Below are positions 59,841 to 64,000 of a stretch of DNA of 64,000 nt, one piece after another (the first letter of the stretch is position 1; each line of letters opens with the position of its first letter). The position numbers and the translations under genes are program-made. The notes under the pieces were generated by a model, which was not told where the DNA came from, did not search any database, and saw nothing but the letters and a program-made list of their open reading frames with translations. Source of the DNA: Bermanella marisrubri (GTDB lineage: Bacteria > Pseudomonadota > Gammaproteobacteria > Pseudomonadales > Oceanobacteraceae). Location: contig NZ_CP051183.1 in assembly GCF_012295615.1 (NCBI RefSeq), positions 2,569,001 to 2,633,000 of the forward strand, given 5' to 3'.

Positions 59841-60146
59841 ATGAACATAAATAAACTCACCAATGGCATAGGAGGCGGCGGCCAATCGCGCTCGACTGAG
59901 CAAGTCGATAAAGCCAATGCCCAAGTTAAGAAAAGCGATTCAAGTTCGAGCTCATCTTCTGATGAGGTGAAGTTAAGCGCTCAAAGTAAGTCTATTCAGC
60001 AAATAGAAGCTGAAGTAGCCAAAATGCCTGATATCGACGATGCCGCAGTTGAACGCATTAAAGGTGCTCTTGCCAATAATGAATACAAGATCGACTACGA
60101 GCGCATCGCTGGAAAAATGATTAAGTTCGATAAGCTCTTAAACTAG
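59841..60146 (+). CDS. flgM: Anti-sigma-28 factor FlgM
   Basis: 101 residues. N-terminus MNINKLTNGIGG, a Ser-rich linker, SDEVKLSAQSKSIQQIEAEVAKMPDIDDAAVERIK and the end YKIDYERIAGKMIKFDKLL fit FlgM. It holds FliA until exported through the completed hook. A two-codon start-stop (ATG AAA TGA at 59836) overlaps the true ATG; GGAAGG is at the right distance for 59841. Confidence 0.93.
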   Translation: MNINKLTNGIGGGGQSRSTEQVDKANAQVKKSDSSSSSSSDEVKLSAQSKSIQQIEAEVAKMPDIDDAAVERIKGALANNEYKIDYERIAGKMIKFDKLLN

Positions 60147-60155
60147 GATGGAATA

Positions 60156-60641
60156 ATGTCAGACGATATTGCGCAGCAACTTGAATCCTTGCTATTGGCG
60201 GAACAGGACGTATTGCTTCAACTTCAGCAAACTCTTGAACAAGAAAGCCGCGCGTTGCTCGATCGAGACATTAAAACCATTGATGAGACCGCGAAAAATA
60301 AGCGGCAGTTATTGCTTACGTTCGAAAAACAGGTCGGCTCACGCCAAGACTATCTTTCCACGCACTCAGTTACAGCGGATGAAGACGGCCTGAAATCCCT
60401 TATTGATCAGCAAGGCAGTAATAAAAAAGACAATCTTATTACGCTCTGGAATACCATCCGTGCCCTATTCTCGCAAGTCATTACACTTAACGAAGAAAAT
60501 GGCATCGTTATCCAACATAGCAGACTGCGCACACGTAATTTACTGAATATCTTGCATGCCGACAGAATTCAGCCAAACTTATATAATGAAAAGGGCTCTG
60601 CCAAGGACAGCTCAGGCTCGCACAAGCTAGGAAAAGCTTAA
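60156..60641 (+). CDS. flgN: Flagellar chaperone FlgN
   Basis: 161 residues, helical, with the FlgN pattern ESLLLAEQDVLLQLQQTLEQESRALLDRD and a C-terminal NLLNILHADRIQPNLYNEKG. It chaperones FlgK and FlgL for export. It follows flgM by 9 bp. Confidence 0.92.
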   Translation: MSDDIAQQLESLLLAEQDVLLQLQQTLEQESRALLDRDIKTIDETAKNKRQLLLTFEKQVGSRQDYLSTHSVTADEDGLKSLIDQQGSNKKDNLITLWNTIRALFSQVITLNEENGIVIQHSRLRTRNLLNILHADRIQPNLYNEKGSAKDSSGSHKLGKA

Positions 60642-60691
60642 GCATGTTTGACTTGGCAGACCAGTGACTCTCTTTTGCATTGGCCAGGCGC

Positions 60692-61453
60692 ATGGATTTA
60701 GAACAAGACAATAGCGACAACTATCTACATAGCAAAGAAGAAATCTATCGAGCGATTCAACGTCTGATTCGCTATGCTCCTCGTGTTACCGCCCGTTTTG
60801 AAGGGGTAGATGAAGCCTTCGCCACCGCGATTACAAAAGTCGACTTAAAAAGCAAAGCCTTCGCTTTTGATAAACTCATCCCTGACGCTGGTAACGACAT
60901 ATTAAAATCCGGCAAGCAGCTGCAATTATCTGCAGACTTCCGCGGCATCTTGGTACAAATGGATTTAGGTGGTGAATTAAAGTACCGCTCTCAAAATCAA
61001 GAATACATTGCTAAATTCCCAGATAAACTTTTGTATTTACAACGTCGCAATGCGTATCGCGCTATGGTTCCTCGTACCTATGAGGTGTATTGCGTATTTC
61101 GCTCCAGTGAGGATGAGCGCTTATTCAAAGGACGCTTACAGGACATTTCGGGGTCTGGATTTAAAGCCTATTTCAAAGGTCGCGTTGGTGAGCACTTAAA
61201 AGCCATTGGTAACTTTGATGAAAGTACGCTGCACGTGGGTGATGAATCCATGGATTGTGGTTTAGATGCTCGCCATGCTATTTATGACGAGAAAAAGGAC
61301 ATGACCTTCTGTGGCTTTTCATTTCAGCCACTTACTGGCATGAAGCAACGTTACGTTGAACAGTTAGTCAATCAATTACAATACGAAGAGCAACGTAAAC
61401 AACGGGCAAAGCAAGAGCGCGAAGAAGAAAAGGAACAACAGGAAAGCTCTTGA
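60692..61453 (+). CDS. flgZ: PilZ-domain c-di-GMP flagellar brake protein (YcgR/FlgZ)
   Basis: About 253 residues. N-terminal YcgR domain (about 1-110) and C-terminal PilZ domain with the c-di-GMP motifs RxxxR in QRRNAYRAMVPR and DISGSGF. It slows or stops flagellar rotation at high c-di-GMP. The ATG at 60692 is preferred over TTG at 60680. The C-terminal tail is a run of Glu, Lys and Gln. Located after flgMN as in Pseudomonas. Confidence 0.92.
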   Translation: MDLEQDNSDNYLHSKEEIYRAIQRLIRYAPRVTARFEGVDEAFATAITKVDLKSKAFAFDKLIPDAGNDILKSGKQLQLSADFRGILVQMDLGGELKYRSQNQEYIAKFPDKLLYLQRRNAYRAMVPRTYEVYCVFRSSEDERLFKGRLQDISGSGFKAYFKGRVGEHLKAIGNFDESTLHVGDESMDCGLDARHAIYDEKKDMTFCGFSFQPLTGMKQRYVEQLVNQLQYEEQRKQRAKQEREEEKEQQESS

Positions 61454-61471
61454 CTCAGTGTTAAGTGTTTC

Positions 61472-61515
61472 TTCATTCTCCGGCGCCGCGAAGCGACACA
61501 GACCGAAGAATCAAT
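61472..61515. repeat. Hairpin repeat copy between flgZ and the arsenosugar genes
   Basis: CATTCTCCGG arm, GCGAAGCGACACAGA loop and an AGAATC arm, matching the reverse-orientation copy at 23339-23380. It lies between convergent genes. Confidence 0.78.
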
Positions 61516-61521
61516 ATGTAT

Positions 61522-62148
61522 TTAGACCGTAAATGCTTCGTCTTTTTCAATGAGTCGATGATAATCTTCAGGCCGATCAATATCCCAAAGGCTATCTAAA
61601 AAGATGGCCTTTTCATTTGCTAAATCCAAGCGTTTCCTCGTTACAGACATCACCTCGCCTGTCCCCCACGGCATATCGCTGAAAATTGCTGGAAAAACCT
61701 TGCCTGCACCAATCAAAACATAGCCACCGTCTTCTGCCGGAATAAACACATGATCTGCATATTCTAGGGCCAACATGGCTTCATTAATCGACTGAGTTGT
61801 AATGGCTGGGCAATCACTTCCTACGATTAATACAGATTGATAATCCTTTAAGCCTTTTTCAACTGCGCGGCGCATGCGCTCACCTAAATCAGAACCCTGT
61901 TGCAATTGAGTCTGTCGATCAGTGTTCGTGAATAAATCATCCACAGCAGGATGAATATCTTCACTATCGAGCGCCACTCGTACATCCACTTGATCGCTTT
62001 GCAATGATTGTATCTGCTGCCAAGTATGACGAATAAGTTTGACATGAAGCTTAACCGACTGTTCAGGGCTCAACACCGGTTGCATACGCGTTTTGACGTG
62101 GCCTAGTTTAGGCTGCTTTGCGAACTGTAAAACTAAAGCTTTTTTCAT
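61522..62148 (-). CDS. DUF2064/TIGR04282-type glycosyltransferase of arsenosugar clusters
   Basis: 208 residues. Cofactor-C-like nucleotidyl/glycosyltransferase fold with LQFAKQPKLGHVKTRM, VLIVGSDCPAITTQSI and EDGGYVLIGAG. This family is usually encoded beside ArsS and a TIGR04283 glycosyltransferase and is named as an arsenosugar biosynthesis glycosyltransferase in databases; the reaction is not settled. ATGA overlap (62145-62148) with the upstream gene shows coupling. Confidence 0.85.
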   Translation of the reverse strand: MKKALVLQFAKQPKLGHVKTRMQPVLSPEQSVKLHVKLIRHTWQQIQSLQSDQVDVRVALDSEDIHPAVDDLFTNTDRQTQLQQGSDLGERMRRAVEKGLKDYQSVLIVGSDCPAITTQSINEAMLALEYADHVFIPAEDGGYVLIGAGKVFPAIFSDMPWGTGEVMSVTRKRLDLANEKAIFLDSLWDIDRPEDYHRLIEKDEAFTV

Positions 62149-62864
62149 GAACGATATTCTTTCGCTAATATTTCAGGGGATTTTCCCAACCAATATAAAA
62201 AACGTAATTTCCACATCAGAAAAATGGTTCTAATTATACCTTTTTGTTGCCAACGTCGGGCAGACGTTACGATGGGAGTCTGAATACAAGCAGGTTTGGA
62301 GTATCTCTTTAATCGTTTGCTGATGTCGATATCTTCCATAAGCGGGATATCAGAATAACCACCCAAGGTTTTGAAAACAGATTGGCGGATAAATATACAT
62401 TGATCGCCCGTAGCGATGCCGGTCAATCTGGAGCGCCAGTTCATAAAAAAAGCAATCATAAGAAACGGCCAACGCTTATCATCAAAACGAACATTGAACC
62501 GTCCCCATTTGTAGCCGGTCGAATCGGATATGGATTGCTTGATATGCTTGGGCCGTAGATCGGTATCAGCATGTAGAAAGAAAATCCACGCCCCCTTTGC
62601 CTCAAGGGCACCTGCGTTCATTTGTTTGGCTCGACCCGCCTGAGATGCGATAACATGGAACTCTTCGCTTAATAGAGCGCGGGTTTTGTCGTGACTACCG
62701 CCATCGACAATAATGATGTCTTCGGTAATTTCTGATTGAAGTAAACGCAAACGGTTAATGAGCTGCTGTACTTGCTGTTCTTCATTGAGAACCGGTACAA
62801 CCACTGATACGTTGTACAAATTGTGGTGAGAATGAGCATCCAATTCCATGGGGGGTGATTCCAC
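62145..62864 (-). CDS. TIGR04283-type family 2 glycosyltransferase of arsenosugar clusters
   Basis: 239 residues. GT-A glycosyltransferase with VSVVVPVLNEEQQV, IIVDGGSHDKT, FFLHADTDL (the DxD-type site) and ATGDQCIFIRQSVF. It is predicted to add the sugar in arsenosugar formation. Middle gene of the three, 9 bp after arsS. Confidence 0.87.
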   Translation of the reverse strand: MESPPMELDAHSHHNLYNVSVVVPVLNEEQQVQQLINRLRLLQSEITEDIIIVDGGSHDKTRALLSEEFHVIASQAGRAKQMNAGALEAKGAWIFFLHADTDLRPKHIKQSISDSTGYKWGRFNVRFDDKRWPFLMIAFFMNWRSRLTGIATGDQCIFIRQSVFKTLGGYSDIPLMEDIDISKRLKRYSKPACIQTPIVTSARRWQQKGIIRTIFLMWKLRFLYWLGKSPEILAKEYRS

Positions 62865-62873
62865 TTTAAAACC

Positions 62874-63836
62874 TTAGCTTAGCGCGCCACCACAAGAACT
62901 TCCTGCACCAGCAGTACAACCAAAGCAATGTCCTGCCACTTTAATCTGCTCTCCATCCAAATCATCGTTCACAAGATCAGCAATATGACGTCGTTGCCCC
63001 TTATCACTTTCGCAAGGCATATCCAACATTTGGTTAAAATCACAATCGTATAAATTACCTTGATAATCCACACTAATGGTATTGCGACACATAACGGTTT
63101 CTAGGTTGGCGTCTTGATGGTTATCTAATAATAGCTGCATGTAATCATTAAACTGACCTTTAGAGATCAACATGCTGCCAAAGCGACTGATGGGCATATT
63201 GGTAATGGTATATAAATCATTAAAATCGATATCCCAATCTTGCTTGAGTCGCTCTTGATAATCCGCTTTTAGTTTTTCTTGAGCGGGCGGCAAAAACGCA
63301 CCACCAGGATTGTAAACTAGATTCAACTCCAAGCCTGAATCAGATTTGCCATAGCCCAAAGCGTTTAATTTATGTAAGCCCGCGATGCTACCATCAAATA
63401 CACCCTTGCCGCGCTGTGCGTCTACATTCTCTTGTGTGTAGCAAGGAAGCGAGGCGACAACCACCACTTTCTGGTCGGCCAAAAACTGAGCTAGATCCTC
63501 GTAACCCGGTTCCATCAAAATTGTGATATTGCAGCGATCAATCACCTCGACATCCAACTTGCGAGCCTCAGTGACCAAATAACGAAAGTGAGGATTCATT
63601 TCAGGTGCCCCACCAGTTAGATCAAGTGTCTTTACATCACGCGCTTTGATCACATCCAAAATGATATCAATGGTTTCTTTGTCCATTAATTCGGTACGAC
63701 GAGGACCCGCGTTCACATGACAATGAGTACAACTTAGATTACACAGATATCCAAGGTTTACTTGTAAGATATCGAGCGGACGACGCTGAATAGCGGGGAA
63801 TTCTCTGGCAATCAGCAAATCTTTAGTATCAAGCAT
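62874..63836 (-). CDS. arsS: Arsenosugar biosynthesis radical SAM protein ArsS
   Basis: 320 residues. Radical SAM cluster motif CNLSCTHC (about residues 32-40), LTGGAPEMNPHF, and a Cys-rich C-terminus CFGCTAGAGSSCGG. ArsS attaches an adenosyl group to dimethylated arsenic, the first dedicated step to arsenosugars. Related proteins carry selenocysteine near the C-terminal SSxGG; here the codon is TGT (Cys). No arsM is in the window; it could be upstream. ATG 63836 has a GAGAG ribosome binding site. Confidence 0.9.
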   Translation of the reverse strand: MLDTKDLLIAREFPAIQRRPLDILQVNLGYLCNLSCTHCHVNAGPRRTELMDKETIDIILDVIKARDVKTLDLTGGAPEMNPHFRYLVTEARKLDVEVIDRCNITILMEPGYEDLAQFLADQKVVVVASLPCYTQENVDAQRGKGVFDGSIAGLHKLNALGYGKSDSGLELNLVYNPGGAFLPPAQEKLKADYQERLKQDWDIDFNDLYTITNMPISRFGSMLISKGQFNDYMQLLLDNHQDANLETVMCRNTISVDYQGNLYDCDFNQMLDMPCESDKGQRRHIADLVNDDLDGEQIKVAGHCFGCTAGAGSSCGGALS

Positions 63837-64000
63837 TAAACTCTCACAATCATAAATTTGGGTGCATTTTTATTATAGTGGACGCTATTGATACGACATT
63901 CTTACACAATCGGCTTACATCATCACACCCTAATTGTCTAAAATATCTGCGATTTCCATGGAATAAGCCACTGATTCCATTGAGATTTTTTTTCGAGGCG
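63837..64000. other. Upstream region of arsS, no supported gene
   Basis: 164 bp. A TATAAT -10-like hexamer lies on the minus strand at 63872-63877 but no good -35 is at normal spacing. Two short minus-strand reading frames enter from the window edge and stop near 63927-63940; either could be the end of a neighbouring gene, which cannot be judged here. Confidence 0.4.

Noticed and set aside
63925-64000. C-terminal end of a gene upstream of arsS
   Set aside because: Two short open frames compete and neither has a recognisable motif within the about 75 bases available.

Overview
The window is almost entirely one flagellar and chemotaxis superlocus of a polarly flagellated marine gammaproteobacterium. 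The FlrA/FlrB/FlrC (FleQ/FleS/FleR) cascade, sigma-54 and sigma-28 type promoters, flgM-flgN-flgZ order and a CheV protein resemble Pseudomonas, Marinobacter and Oceanospirillales. A 1020-residue flagellin recalls the giant flagellins described for Bermanella marisrubri and Oleibacter marinus, so I infer an Oceanospirillales-type organism of that kind; this rests on memory and was not searched. No rRNA, tRNA, CRISPR or insertion-sequence transposase was seen.

Layout. (1) 1-9145, minus strand: a complete chemosensory operon STAS-cheY-cheA-cheW-mcp-cheR-cheD-cheB-STAS-response regulator. Its gene order matches the Che2 (Aer2/McpB) cluster of P. aeruginosa, including a receptor with a C-terminal CheR/CheB tether. 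(2) 9312-15489: fliE-fliF-fliG-fliH-fliI-fliJ (basal body, switch, export ATPase). (3) 15629-20204: regulators flrC, flrB and flrA; flrA and flrB are separated by a tandem-repeat block. (4) 20521-31093: fliS, a divergent TPR-methyltransferase gene, a giant fliD, flaG and a giant fliC. (5) 31305-41867: a Maf-type flagellin glycosyltransferase (plus strand) and a pseudaminic acid operon pseB-pseC-pseF-pseGH-pseI-hisH2-hisF2-pseA-methylase (minus strand), expected to make and modify the sugar placed on flagellin. (6) 41956-56954: flgB to flgL in three transcription units, with giant flgE and flgK. (7) 57125-61453: cheV-cheR on the minus strand and flgA, flgM, flgN, flgZ on the plus strand. (8) 61522-63836: a separate three-gene arsenosugar-type cluster ending in ArsS.

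Regulation can be read from the DNA. Eight sites with the exact 16-nt sigma-54 geometry precede flrBC, fliE, the TPR-methyltransferase gene, pseB, flgJ, flgF, flgB and flgA. Sigma-28-like sites precede fliS, fliD, fliC, maf and flgM. Glycan synthesis is therefore probably switched on by the same cascade as hook and basal-body genes, while filament, cap, chaperone and Maf come on later with FliA.

The most notable points are the parallel enlargement of the external flagellar proteins FliC, FliD, FlgE and FlgK with a shared repeated module, the sigma-54-driven TPR-methyltransferase between fliS and fliD, an apparent frameshift at the 3' end of pseF, a PseG-PseH fusion, and a family of hairpin repeats with compensatory stem changes in the intergenic gaps.
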